Source of the DNA: Bromus sterilis
Lineage: Eukaryota; Streptophyta; Magnoliopsida; Poales; Poaceae
Direction of reading: 5' to 3'
Assembly (NCBI GenBank): GCA_950022295.1
Contig: OX465600.1
Coordinates: 8,308,001-8,372,000, forward strand
DNA length: 64,000 nt
Below the pieces are notes generated by a model. The model did no database searches. It saw only the letters and a list, made by a program, of their open reading frames with translations, and was not told the origin of the DNA. A program made the position numbers and the translations under genes. Positions within the stretch are counted from its first letter, which is position 1; every line of letters begins with the position of its first letter. Shown here piece after piece: positions 45,070-57,079 of the stretch.

Positions 45070-45327
45070 CTCCTTTCGGTCCATAATATTAGCTGTATTG
45101 TTTTTCGTGCAAATCAACCATTTAAATGTTTGACTAAGATTGTAGAATAAAATATCAACATCTGCAATACGTAGTAGATAAAATATAAAACTACTTGCTA
45201 TGATGGATTAAATGATATAAAATTTAGTTTTGTGGATATTGATATATTTTTCTAAAACCTTGGTCAAACATTTACTCATTTGATTTTTGGAAAAACAAAT
45301 ACACCTTATATAAAGGAACGAAAGGAG
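45070..45327. mobile_element. Stowaway-type MITE
   Basis: The ends are CTCCTTTCGGTCCATAATAT and the inverted GGAACGAAAGGAG, with TA at 45068-45069 and 45328-45329. The inner arms AAAC..TTGGTCAAACATTT and AACCATTTAAATGTTTGACTAAG are complementary in part. Its length is 258 bp. Confidence 0.85.
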
Positions 45328-47069
45328 TATTTTATTATTGAGAATGAGAGCTTTGGTAGATTTTCAATAACTTCAACCCTAATAACTAATCTGGCTTGAG
45401 TAGATCGGCCGCGGCAGCTATCTCGTCCGGATCGGAGCGCCTGATTCAGGCACTATGTCAATACTAGTAAAAATGTACGTGCATGCTGGAACAAATTTTT
45501 AAACTTGTACGCCGCGTTCCTTGCGGCCTTAAACCGGCGTCGAAACTTTCGCACAGAGTTACGCTGCCATTTTCATCAGAGGAAGCGGCATGAAAGCGAG
45601 CTCTTCTGCCGCGACAGCAAGCTCGATCAGAGCGCATGATTCAGGCAGGGACTATGTCATGCATTCTCACTCTCGCCCACACTTGTATATTGTGAATGAA
45701 TGTCTCGGCTGCCCGTTTCTGCTTCAGCAAGTCTACATGAGCATCTTCAACTGCTCAAAATAAATGCATTTTCAACAGCTTCGGATTAGACCTTAAATCT
45801 TCTTGTTTTATTTAGTTGGCAAATCCTCATCAGGGAACCGAAGAACAAAATACATTTTCATTGTGAACAACTCCCTCAGCGAAATATCTATTGCTTTGTC
45901 ATTTCAGGGACAACGCAACAAGATGCATTGGACAAGACTATGTCTGTTTTACAACGATACCCTCCAAATAAAAAAATTACGTCTTGTTAGATACACCACA
46001 ATAAAATGACCAATAATCCACAGATTCGCTTGGCATTTAGGCGATACAAATCCTATGGTTGCCGATGACTCCCTTGTATCTCATACACTGTTTCCTTTTA
46101 GGATGTCATGGCATCTTCTCAAAGAGAGACAATCATCCAAATCTCCTAGAGAGTCACCAATGATGCAACACAAGAACATGCTTTGATGGTACATCTGCCG
46201 ATAAGCAAAAGGAAATAAATGTCTGCACATTCTTTGTTTACCTCCAATATCTCAGAGCTCACAAGTACTTTGGAAGGAAAAGAAGAGATAGGTATGCCTA
46301 GCACAATATTTTGACGTGACTATCACTCTTGATCTACATCATGTTTTGTTTCGAGGCAAGTTCATGAAAGCATGCATATTATGATATATATAGGATAGGG
46401 ATGTCATTTCAGAAGTGTGAGCTTGCATGTGACTTTGCCATTCATTCACTTGGTATTGTCCTTTTGGTGGTCATCGAAAAACTTTGAATACAAACTACAA
46501 TACAAACATTAGGTGTAAGTTTTATTAATCACTAAGTTTGATGGAAAAATTTCCATTGCATCTTTCATCATGGCAAATTTGCCATTCATCTTCCTTGGTT
46601 AAATAAATTTCTATAATGTTTTAAGTACTATTTTCATATAGTCTAATGACATTTTTTATAAAAATATATGTTTTATTTTGTGTATGACATTTTTTATCAT
46701 ATAAATCTTTGACATTGTAAAATTAATATTTATAAATTTATCATTTCTACTTTTTATTTTAATTATCATAAAATTGAGCTTTTTTAGCCCAACCAAAAGA
46801 TCGTGGAGTTGCGCTGAACATGTGCCTTAGCGAACCAACGAAGTCGCGCGAGAGACATCCCCTCGAGCGCAAGTGATCACACCGTATTAGGATCCTTTTC
46901 TTATTTTCCTTGATTTCTCTAATGAATAAAGCGGAATATACCAAGATTCCTTGCTCTCTCTACTTTGCAATGTTCACCCTAGAAGTTTCTCTTGCCCAAA
47001 AATTTATTACTACAGTGGTTTAAGGAGAATTGGGTGACGATATACAAGATAAAAGAGGGTGTTGATATA

Positions 47070-47326
47070 CTCCGTCCGGTCCTTTTTAGTCTGCATATAA
47101 GTTTTGTCTGAAGTCAAAGTATCTTTACTTTGACCAAACTTATAGGAAAATGTATTGATATTTACAATACCAAATCAATATTGTTAGATTCGTCATGAAA
47201 TATAGGTTCATAGTATATATATTTGGTATTGTAGATGTTGATCTTTTTTCATATAAATTTGGTCAAAGTTCATAACATTTGACTTGACACAAATCTAATA
47301 CGCAGAATAAAAAGGACCGGAGGGAG
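47070..47326. mobile_element. Stowaway-type MITE with an empty-site paralogue
   Basis: The ends are CTCCGTCCGGTCCTTTTTAG and the inverted TAAAAAGGACCGGAGGGAG, flanked by TA. Copy D reads GTTGATATACATGG without the element (about 40932), so the insertion and the TA duplication are confirmed by comparison within the window. Its length is 257 bp. Confidence 0.93.
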
Positions 47327-47430
47327 TACATGGTAGACCTAAATATCATTTGTATATGACATAGTTTAGCCTTTATACTGCATATCATCCATTATTGTGG
47401 TTATATCATCTCTAATATCATCCATGCAAG

Positions 47431-49440
47431 CATCTTCAATATAGATCCTCTGAACGCAGTTTACAATCCAACATGATCTTTCGGTTCGAGTTCCCTACCA
47501 TGTACCCATCACCGGCCCCATGCGCGCTCGAACAACTTTTTAATCTCGTTGGCGCCATTCCTTGCAGCCATATACCGGCGTGAAAACGTACGCACTTTTC
47601 TCCAGAGAAAAGCGGCATCAAAGCAAGCCTCGGGCCCGCGAGGAGAAGTGTCAACTTCTGTCACAACAGCTAGTCCTGATCGGAGCGCATGATTCATGCA
47701 TGATGCCATGTGTTCTCACTCTCGCCCACACTTCGGTTGCCCGCTTGCTTTCAGCAATTCTACATGAGCATCTTCAAAAGCTCACAAAAAAGCTCTTCCA
47801 ATAATTATTTATTTTGGCTTCTTGGTAGCGCATTTTTTTTATTTGATAATGAAAGCTTGGGTAGATTGTCAACCTCTAATAATTAATCTAGCATAGGGGG
47901 GTCACATGTCAGCCTAACATACTGGGATACAGGATGCTGCCCACGGCAATATGCTGTGTTGCAGAAGGGTGTGGCAATAATTGTTAGTGGTGGTGACGGC
48001 AACGTGCGACAGCAGTTCGGTCACTTGTGATGGCGGTTCGGTGATGTGCAACGATGACGACACGCAATGGCGTGGCTGGCTGTAACGCCGTTCATATATG
48101 GGGAAATAAGTTATTTTATCGGTGAACATAAATAATTTGTTAAGAAAATAAGAAATGTTCGATTTGATTTTTCGATACCAAAGGATCATCGAAAAAAAAT
48201 AAGACTAATTGGAGATGCTCCGCGTGCTCCCTTCACTAGGGATGCTAGAGAGCAAACCGTACCATGCAGGAATCCTAAACATTTTCTGAAAATTTAATTA
48301 GTTTTAATCTAGTGTATTTCTCATCCTGCCCTCTAATAATGAAACATGTAGGATATCAAATCTCCTTGTTTTATTTAATTTGCAAATCCTTACAAAGAAA
48401 CCACAAAGATAAAATTTCGTTGCGGATAGCATCCTGATCAGTAATTCTATTTGCTCATTTGTCAGGTTACAGGCAATTGGAACAAATATTCATTGGACAA
48501 GAGGATGTCCATTTAACAACGACACACCCTCCAAATGCAAAAGTACTTTTTGTCAGGTACACCAGAACAATAGGTCGGCGAATGAGCGGCATAGCTTGGC
48601 ATTAGGCAATACAAACCTTATTATACCCGATGATTCCCGTATATCTTATACACTACCTTCGTTTAGGATGTCATGCCATCTTCTCAAAGAGAGACAATCA
48701 TTTAAATCTGCTAGAGATGCACCAATGATGCAACACCATAAGGAGGTTCCGTGGTAGACGGGCCGATAAACAAATAGAATGATATGTCTTCATAATCTTT
48801 GTTTTCCTCCAATATCTTAACTCACAAGTATTTTGAACGGAGAAAGAGAAATGTAAGCCTATCACAACGCATTGACGTGGACTACCATTCTCAATCTACA
48901 TGATGTTTTGTTTCTAGACAAGTTCATGGAAGCATGCATATATATAGGACAGGGATGCCATTTTAAACGTGTGAGCTTGCATGTAACTTTGGCATTCATT
49001 CACGTGGTATTGTTCTTTTGGTGGCCATAGAAAAACTGTGAATACAAACTACAACGAAAATCTAATAAATGTTATATATGCTTGCTATTAATTGTGGTGG
49101 AGTGATGAAACACGTACAGTCATAGAACCGTAAGTGAGTTTAGTTTCATACATTCTCTTATCGTCCATGATTTCTATAACGAATAAAATGGAATATACCA
49201 AGATTCCCTGTTCTTTCTACTTTGCAAATGTTCAGCTTCTCTTGCCCAAAACTGTATTACTACGATGGTTTAAGGAGAAAAGGGTGATGATACAATAAAA
49301 GAGGGTCTCGATTTAGATGGTGGATCCAAATATCATTTGTATATGACATAATCTAGTTGTTCATGCTGTATATCATTCATTATTGTGCTCATATCAGCTC
49401 CAATACCATCCATGAGGGCATCTCCAACGCGGATCTTCAA
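47431..49440. repeat. MTK-upstream-like unit, copy F
   Basis: The same landmark order as copies D and E: CCAGAGAAAAGCGGCATCAAAG, CCCTTCACTAGGGATGC, GCATAGCTTGGCATTAGGCAATAC, CACCAATGATGCAACACCA, the box GCATATATATAGGACAGGGATG followed by GTGTGAGCTTGCATGTAACTTTG, then AAGAGGGTCTCGAT and CATTATTGTGCTCATATCAG. It directly follows copy E. There is no gene. Confidence 0.75.
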
Positions 49441-50035
49441 ATCGCCCGCAAAATTCTGTACCACGTAGTTTGAACATATTTACACAATCCAACTCGGTCC
49501 TGCATTTATCGGCATCAATGTATTATTTGTAAAATCTGTTTTCTACAAATCGGACCGCCTCTTGTACGTGTCCAACGCTCAATTTCACTCAAAACCCGCC
49601 ACATGTGAAAAGCCCTTTCCACCGCAACGGTGGCGCACATTCAAGTCGGTATTGCTCAAGAGCGGCAGACATGGTTGGTCACTGGAACTGGCATTGAAGC
49701 CGACCCAGAGCAGACGCGGTCGATCACTTGAGCCGGAAATGTTCAATATCGTAGAAACGCGATGGAACGGCTAGCTATCTATCACATTTAAACCGGCTTC
49801 TCGTCCACCCCCTGCCGGAATTAAACATGCATGGAGACAAAAACACCATTCCGGCACCCCACATTCAAACCGGTTGTCCGCTTGGTGCCTGATATTTATA
49901 CGTGGCCACGTAGTGAAATATCCGCATTGCACCACGTGCACTTCCATTCCTCCTTCGTGCTCCGCCTCCGCCATTACGGCGAGATCTAGAACATCATAGG
50001 ATAGACTAGTGACGGACGAGAAGTACAAGTTTGAG
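49441..50035. mobile_element. unidentified element, copy 1 (paralogue at 62340)
   Basis: Starting with GGCATCTCCAACGCGGATCTTCAAATCGCCC it shares with 62345-62900 the order GTCCAACGCTCAATTTCACTCAAA or a variant, then AAAAG.CC.TTT, GAGCGG..G, TCAATAT/TCAATGT, ACGCG.TGG.ACGGCTA and ACATTCAAACCGG. CTCCAACGC-type starts are common in MITE-like grass elements. I could not place both ends. The open frames in it have no domain. Confidence 0.45.
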
Positions 50036-51612
50036 TTTGCTTGACCGCATATCTGGCGGAATAGGTTTCACGTGGATTTCTCACCCGTCGAGAGGTTGTT
50101 CTAGAGACATACTAGATCATCGATGACACGCGTTGCTGCGCCCGTCCATTTTTGCATTATGATAACATTAATTTTTAAAAATATATGGAGAAACATCGGA
50201 CAGATACCAACATGACAACATAATGGCTGCAAGTCAATGTTATTCTATATGTATGGCCTCCGCCGAACCACTAACAAAAAAAAGATCAAAAATATATTGT
50301 GACAAGTATATTGCTCAAACATTAAGATATACTGTAATCCACTGAACAACTGACGTCCACCTCATAAATCATCTACATAGCTAAAGTTCTTTGATGTTTA
50401 TTTGCACACGCATGTATATTAAGTCAATTAGGAAAGTGTACTTCCAAAATGTGCATGAAACTTATAAGTAAATCAAGCCATCGTATCTCTGGACTGCGCA
50501 CACATGCAAGATAACGATGTAGAATGTGTGCTTCGCGGAGTGTGGACCTGACACATTAATGTACTTCCATTGGAACCAGCTAGCAGCAATTGTCTTTTTT
50601 TAAGAACACAATACAACGCAGACGCTCACAAACATGAGTATATACTCACCCTATGAACGCACACACGCACATCCTATCCCTATGAGCATCTTCATAATAC
50701 TGAGCCGGCACATCATCTTGAAATTAACGAAGTCATCACCTCGTCTTCGACGGAAACGTCTCCTCTCACTGAAAGCGCATCGCCGGAAGGCCCGGAATAA
50801 ATCCAGGAAATTGCGACACCAATGTCAAATCTGGGACAAACTAAAATGTAGACTTGATGTTGTCTATATGTTTACTACATATATATAAGGTAACTTAGAG
50901 TAGTAACATTCTATCGATACATACATGACATGCCTTACCTAGTATTTCTTCCTTAAACAAGCGACAAATAACATTGGTATATGCCACTATCTAGCAGGAA
51001 CAAATAATTGTGTGCTGGAGTCTAGGTTGTCAGGTTTTATCACATTTTTTTGAGATCGCTTGGCATCACATCGACAAAATTAGATCCTGGTTCTTTACCC
51101 CCAATTGAAATGCAGGCACTCACAAATTTGAGAGTAAAAAATAATGGTATGTAACTAATGTATTGCCTTCATGTAGTGCTACACTATTCATATCTAAAAT
51201 TGGTACATATGCGGTTCAGAAAAATATAATCTACATGATCAACATTAAAAAAATTATGATGCTGATATATATTGCAACATACATTTAAGATGCCCACAGA
51301 TTCCAGCATATTGTACTTGATAGTTTACTGACCCCTGCATTTATAGCCATTGGTTTGCATTTAGTTGCTTAATCGGATGTAGAGGGAAAACATGTAATAT
51401 CCATATTATTTAGAATAATTTAGGTACTTTTAAAAGTAAATGATAATAATTTAGGACACATTGTAGTGGTAATAGCATCTTAATTAAATAAAAAATCAAT
51501 CATTGGAAGTCATTATTTAGTAGTACTAGGTACATTAGTCAAGATAGTTCCCTAGTAAAGAAGCTTGTTGATTAGAAAACGAGCATGTAGATTATTCCAG
51601 CGAATGTCCAGG
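50036..51612. other. AT-rich gene-free stretch
   Basis: I see no gene. A perfect 12-bp palindrome ATCATCGATGAT-like word beside a CTAG on the minus strand (about 50115-50130) could be a Helitron 3' end, but no partner 5' end was found. The rest is unremarkable. Confidence 0.4.
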
Positions 51613-51659
51613 TGTCACTAGTAGACAGACCCCCCTTTCGTCCAGCCCAAAAAAGGCAT

Positions 51660-51932
51660 CGCTCCCGGTTCATTACAGAACCGGGACCGATGCCGGGCAA
51701 CGGTCCCGGTTCGTCTGGATATGGCATTGGTCCCGGTTCAACTGGGGCAACGGTCCCGGTTTTTGCCACCAACCGGGACCAATGCTCTGGCGAGGCATTG
51801 GTCCCGGTTTGTGGCAAAAACCGGGACCGTTGGTTTTACAATGGTCCCGGTTTTTGTCAACAACCGGGACCAATGCTCTGGCGAGGCATTGGTCCCGGTT
51901 TGTCGCAAAAACCGGGACCGTTGGTTTTACAA
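51660..51932. repeat. 5' subterminal repeat field of CACTA element 3
   Basis: At least eleven GGTCCCGGTT / AACCGGGACC words in alternating orientation. A block of about 100 bp (GGCATTGGTCCCGGTTTGT to CCGGGACCGTTGGTTTTAC) is duplicated (51783-51838 and 51884-51929). Such inverted pairs are predicted binding sites for a TNPA-like protein. Confidence 0.85.
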
Positions 51933-52379
51933 TTTTTTTATTTTTTCTGATTAAAGAATAAATCGGAAAATGGCAGAAATTAAGTGAAACTTTGAAAATT
52001 CATAGAAAATTCATATTAACTCCAAATTTAACATATAATATATGAAAAATGATCAGGAGAAAATAATCTATCCAAATATCCAACTTTGAACTATGTTTGA
52101 GTTGAATTTAAAATGGGACCAGTAGCATTTTCTATTTGGATTAATTGGAATTAAATCAAATTCATTTCAAATGCTTGTGCAACTTGAACCATAGCAACAT
52201 ACCACATTTCAATTGCACATCAGAGGCATATCATACACATTTCAATTGCACATCAGAGGCATATCATACACATTTCAATATGAATTACTTTGATCACACA
52301 ATAGCATTTACAACTTGGCTAACTTGAATTCAAATTGGAGTTTGAATTTGCAATTCATTTGCAATATACTCCATTTAAA

Positions 52380-55300
52380 TAACACATGGTCTAATATTTT
52401 ACAAAAATAAAGTGGTTCAAGTTGACATCAAATATTTGGTAGATCCTTCACAAAAAACCCCTACTTTTGTCACTCGGAAAATGGAAAATGGATTTTTCGT
52501 GCAAAGAAAATAAAAACTTCCTTTGGCAAACTTGTTGGCTAGTATAATATACACACATGTGCAAAATATGAGATCATTTGGGAAAACTATCCTTTCAAAC
52601 TAGCTGTAACATCGGTCATTTGGCTTGAAAGTCATGAATCTTCATACTCGATAGCTCATTTTGAAAAGACTTTTATAAGATATTTGCTTTATTCCAAGTT
52701 TGTTGTTTTGTATGGTTACTAAGACACAAATTAGGATGCAACGCGAAGGTTTTACAATTTTTTTATTTTTTTTGAATTATTTTTGTCGATTTCAAAAAGT
52801 GGTCAAAACGGAGGGCATGACCGGTAATAGATAGGGGTGGAATCTTACAAAAGTCTTGGTGGATCCCTGATGAAATGACTACTTGTGTATCTAGAAATGA
52901 TTTTTTCAAAAAATAAAGAGCAAACTATCAAGCACATGTAGTTCAAATTTGACCCCGTTCCAATTGAATCTGCGGAAATTTGTCTTTTTCAGAAGAGGTA
53001 TATAAAAACCATATTACATGGAAACTTTGGTCAATTGTAAATAAAACATGGTCTAATATTTTACAAAAATAAAGTGGTTCAAGTTGACATCAAATATTTG
53101 GTAGATCCTTCACAAAAAATCCCATTTTTGTCACTCGGAAAATGGAAAATGGATTTTTCGTGCAAAGAAAATAAAAACTTCCTTTGGCAAACTTGTTGGC
53201 TAGTATAATATACACACATGTGCAAAATTTGAGATCATTTTGGAAAACTATCCTTTCAAACTAGCTGTAACATCGGTCATTTGGCTTGAAAATCATGAAT
53301 CTTCATACTCGATAGCTCATTTTAAAAAGACTTTTATAAGATATTTGCCTTATTCCAAGTTTGTTGTTTTGTATGGTTACTAAGACATAAATTAGGATGC
53401 AACGCGAAGTTTTTACATTTTTTTTATTTTTTTTGAATTATTTTTGTCGATTTTAAAAAGTAGTCAAAACGGAGGGCATGACCGGTAATAGATAGGGGTG
53501 GAATCTTACAAAAGTCTTGGTGGATCCCTGATGAAATGACTACTTGTGTATCTAGAAATGTTTTTTTCAAAAAATAAAGAGCAAACTATCAAGCACATGT
53601 AGTTCAAATTTGACCCCGTTCCAGTTGAATCTGCGGAAATTTGTCTTTTTCAGAAGAGGTATATAAAAACCATATTACATGGAAACTTTGGTCAATTGTA
53701 AATAACACATGGTCTAATATTTTACAAAAATAAAGTGGTTCAAGTTGACATCAAATATTTGGTAGATCCTTCACAAAAAACCCCTACTTTTGTCACTCGG
53801 AAAATGGAAAATAGATTTTTCGTGCAAAGAAAATAAAAACTTCCTTTGGCAAACTTGTTGGCTAGTATAATATACACACATGTGCAAAATTTGAGATCAT
53901 TTGGGAAAACTATCCTTTCAAACTAGCTGTAACATCGGTCATTTGGCTTGAAAGTCGTGAATCTTCATACTCGATAGCTCATTTTAAAAAGACTTTTATA
54001 ATATATTTGCCTTATTCCAAGTTTGTTGTTTTGTATGGTTACTAAGACATAAATTAGGATGCAACGCGAAGGTTTTACATTTTTTTAATTTTTTTTGAAT
54101 TATTTTTGTCGATTTCAAAAAGTGGTCAAAACGGAGGGCATGACCGGTAATAGATAGGGGTGGAATCTTACAAAAGTCTTGGTGGATCCCTGATGAAATG
54201 ACTACTTGTGTATCTAGAAATGATTTTTTCAAAAAATAAAGAGCAAACTATCAAGCACATGTAGTTCAAATTTGACCCCGTTCCAGTTGAATCTGCGGAA
54301 ATTTGTCTCTTTCAGAAGAGATATATAAAAACCATATTACATGGAAACTTTGGTCAATTGTAAATAACACATGGTCTAATATTTTACAAAAATAAAGTGG
54401 TTCAAGTTGACATCAAATATTTGGTAGATCCTTCACAAAAAACCCCTACTTTTGTCACTCAGAAAATGGAAAATGGATTTTTCGTGCAAAGAAAATAAAA
54501 ACTTCCTTTGGCAAACTTGTTGGCTAATATAATATACACACATGTGCAAAATATGAGATCATTTGGGAAACTATCATTTCAAACTAGCTGTAACATCGGT
54601 CATTTGGCTTGAAAGTCATGAATCTTCATACTCGATAGCTCATTTTAAAAAGACTTTTATAAGATATTTGCCTTATTCCAAGTTTGTTGTTTTGTATGGT
54701 TACTAAGACATAAATTAAGATGCAACGCGAAGGTTTTACATTTTTTTTATATTTTTTGAATTATTTTTGTCGATTTCAAAAAGTGGTCAAAACGGAGGGC
54801 ATGACCGATAATAGATAGGGTGGAATCTTACAAAAGTCTTGGTGGATCCCTGATGAAATAACTACTTGTTTATCTAGAAATGATTTTTTCAAAAAATAAA
54901 GAGCAAACTATCAAGCACATGTAGTTCAAATTTGACCCCGTTCCAATTGAATCTGCGGAAATTTGTCTTTTTCAGAAGAGGTATATAAAAACCATATTAC
55001 ATGGAAACTTTGGTCAATTGTAAATAACACATGGTCTAATATTTTACAAAAATAAAGTGGTTCAAGTTGACATCAAATATTTGGTAGATCCTTCACAAAA
55101 AAACCCTACTTTTGTCACTCAGAAAATGGAAAATGGATTTTTCGTGCAAAGAAAATAAAAACTTCCTTTGGCAAACTTGTTGGCTAGTATAATATACACA
55201 CATGTGCAAAATATGAGATCATTTGGGAAAACTATCCTTTCAAACTAGCTGTAACATCGGTCATTTGGCTTGAAAGTCATGAATCTTCATACTCGATAGC

Positions 55301-55800
55301 TCATTTTAAAAAGACTTTTATAAGATATTTGCCTTATTCCAAGTTTGTTGTTTTGTATGGTTACTAAGACATAAATTAGGATGCAACGCGAAGGTTTTAC
55401 ATTTTTTTTATTTTTTTTGAATTATTTTTGTCGATTTCAAAAAGTGGTCAAAACGGAGGGCATGACCGGTAATAGATAGGGGTGGAATCTTACAAAAGTC
55501 TTGGTGGATCCCTGATGAAATGACTACTTGTGTATCTAGAAATGATTTTTTCAAAAAATAAAGAGCAAACTATCAAGCACATGTAGTTCAAATTTGACCC
55601 CGTTCCAACTGAATCTGCGGAAATTTGTCTTTTTCAAAAGAGGTATATAAAAACCATATTACATGGAAACTTTGGTCAATTGTAAATAAAATATGGTCTA
55701 GTATTTTATAAAAATAAAGTGGTTCAAGTTTACATCAAATATTTGGTAGAATCTTCACAAAAAACCCCATTTTTGTCACTCGGAAAATGAAAAATGTGTT
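52380..55800. repeat. 661-bp tandem repeat, five full copies plus a partial one
   Basis: The landmark ATGGTCTA.TATTTTA occurs at about 52386, 53048, 53709, 54371, 55031 and 55693, steps of 660-662 bp. Copies are nearly identical by eye, which suggests recent amplification or homogenisation. Each unit holds an AT-rich half with AACTAGCTGTAACATCGGTC and CATGAATCTTCATACTCGAT or a close variant, and a half derived from the end and 3' untranslated region of the tnp2 gene (GGAGGGCATGACCGGTAATA, TGATGAAATGACTACTTG, CCCCGTTCCA.TTGAATC). There are no reading frames of note. Confidence 0.95.
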
Positions 55801-55977
55801 TTCAAAATTAAAAAGAAATATTTTTTTTCAGAAAAATAATTTAAAATATAATAAGTAACCGATCGGCAAGTTTCATTTTTTTTTAAAATTTCATCACAAC
55901 ATAGACATCAACAAGGTTTAATATGATTGATATGATATATATATCAACAAGTGTCTGTTAAGCGAGTTGGGGTAGGT

Positions 55978-56051
55978 GTTGAATGGAACTGAGAAGTTAA
56001 GCGTGCTGGGGCTGGAGTAGTGTGAGGATGGGTGACCCTTGGGGAAGTTTG
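55978..56051 (+). other. 5S rRNA-like module inside CACTA element 3
   Basis: The stretch has GAAGTTAAGCGTGCTGGGGC, then GGAGTAGTG, then AGGATGGGTGACCCTTGGGG followed by AAGT, in the order and spacing of plant 5S rRNA from about its position 45 to 105, which includes the A-box and C-box regions of the RNA polymerase III internal promoter. It lies on the element's plus strand about 440 bp from its 3' terminus. The first 40 bases and the 3' end of 5S are not recognisable, and no T-run terminator follows directly, so an ordinary 5S gene is excluded. The flanking words (GTTGGGGTAGGTGTTGAATGG, AGTTTGACC) are shared with the module at 1622-1692. Confidence 0.85.
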
Positions 56052-56076
56052 ACCACAAAGGTCAATTTGATCTGAG

Positions 56077-56327
<251 letters not shown>

Positions 56328-56654
56328 TGGAGGGCCGATCCCGGTTCTTCCTATCAACCGGGACCAATGACCCCTCCCCCCTCTTCGGTCCCGGTTCGTG
56401 GGCCAACCGGGACCAGCATTGGTCCCGGGTGTTGAACCGGGACCAAAGGCCCATTTGAACCGGGACAATATGGAGGTCTCTCCACTAGTGTGTGGTGATA
56501 GTACAAGATATTTTACCCTCACATTGGATTGACTTGATAAGGATTAATGTACCAAATTGATCCAGTATAAACAAAGTAACAGTAAGGGACACCTAAGCAG
56601 TAGATATTTGGAGTTGCTGATGGTTATCCATGTCTATCCCTCTCACCACCACCC

Positions 56655-56664
56655 CTATAAATAG
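56655..56664 (+). promoter_or_regulatory. TATA box downstream of CACTA element 3
   Basis: CTATAAATAG is a near-consensus plant TATA box. It is 164 bp from the end of the CACTA element, so the element sits in the promoter of whatever is transcribed from here. A purine-rich leader and an ATG at 56778 follow. Confidence 0.7.
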
Positions 56665-56777
56665 AGGAGTGAAACTAGGTTGTAGTACTCAGCTCACAGA
56701 CTAGCTCACAAAGCTTTGCATGAAGGAGAAATAGAGTACCGAGCTACAGCCGGAGGGAGAGCAGTAAGCAGGCAAGC

Positions 56778-56852
56778 ATGCTTCTCCATCTAGCTTGTCT
56801 AGCTATCCTGTTCCTTCTCTCTGTACACTCACGCCATGCCTCCTACTCCTAG
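56778..56852 (+). CDS. 24-residue secretory-type ORF, or truncated first exon
   Basis: The frame MLLHLACLAILFLLSVHSRH...(stop) has a hydrophobic core typical of a signal peptide and lies 114 bp after the TATA box. An upstream ATG (56720) opens only a three-codon frame. A possible splice donor (GTACAC) lies after the hydrophobic core at about 56819, so this may be exon 1 of a gene encoding a secreted peptide whose further exons I cannot find. No mature domain is visible downstream. It could equally be a non-coding transcript. The match to any family is unknown. Confidence 0.35.
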   Translation: MLLHLACLAILFLLSVHSRHASYS

Positions 56853-57079
56853 CTAGTTGCCTCCATGTTATTTTATCCACAAGATTCTTTCTTCTTGATT
56901 CATGCACATCAATTGATACTAGTCTATCTATGTACCTCACGTACTAGTTGATACTGGTTCATGTGTGAAGAAAATCTTGGTACATGCATAAAAGATAGCT
57001 TATGCATGGAATGTTGGTTCTGAGAAAAGTATTAGAAATATTTATCTTGGTCTTGCATTTAAATTTCTCTTTGATATAT

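Larger units (their letters stand above)
44700..47430. repeat. MTK-upstream-like unit, copy E
   Basis: It starts with two versions of the block TTTCCAGAGAAAAGCGGCATGAAAG..GATCGGAGC.CATGATT..GCAAGTCTACATGAGCATCTTCAA (44800-45010 and 45565-45760). It continues with CCGATGACTCCCTTGTATCTC, TCTCCTAGAGAG.CACCAATGATGCAACACAAG, the box GATATATATAGGATAGGGATG followed by GTGTGAGCTTGCATGTGACTTTG, and AGAGGGTGTTGATATACTCC where a MITE is inserted. There is no credible gene. The short open frames are not conserved between copies. Confidence 0.75.

Noticed and set aside
44786..45133. 115-codon frame in copy E, with a related 80-codon frame in copy F (47562-47804)
   Set aside because: The frames are not preserved between copies (frameshifts and different stops) and have no motif, so they look non-coding.
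50090..50160. Possible Helitron 3' end on the minus strand
   Set aside because: There is a palindrome next to CTAG, but the hairpin-to-CTRR spacing is poor and no partner 5' end was found.
51660..51932. Regularly spaced short repeats that might suggest a CRISPR-like array
   Set aside because: The words alternate in orientation, the spacing is irregular, and the context is a CACTA terminus in a plant genome.
55978..56051. A functional 5S rRNA gene
   Set aside because: The first 40 and last 15 bases of 5S are missing or unrecognisable and no T-run terminator follows the module.
56760..56800. Possible miR164-like sequence on the minus strand (GGAGAAGCATGC...)
   Set aside because: Only the first eight or so bases agree, and no complementary arm is present within 300 bp.
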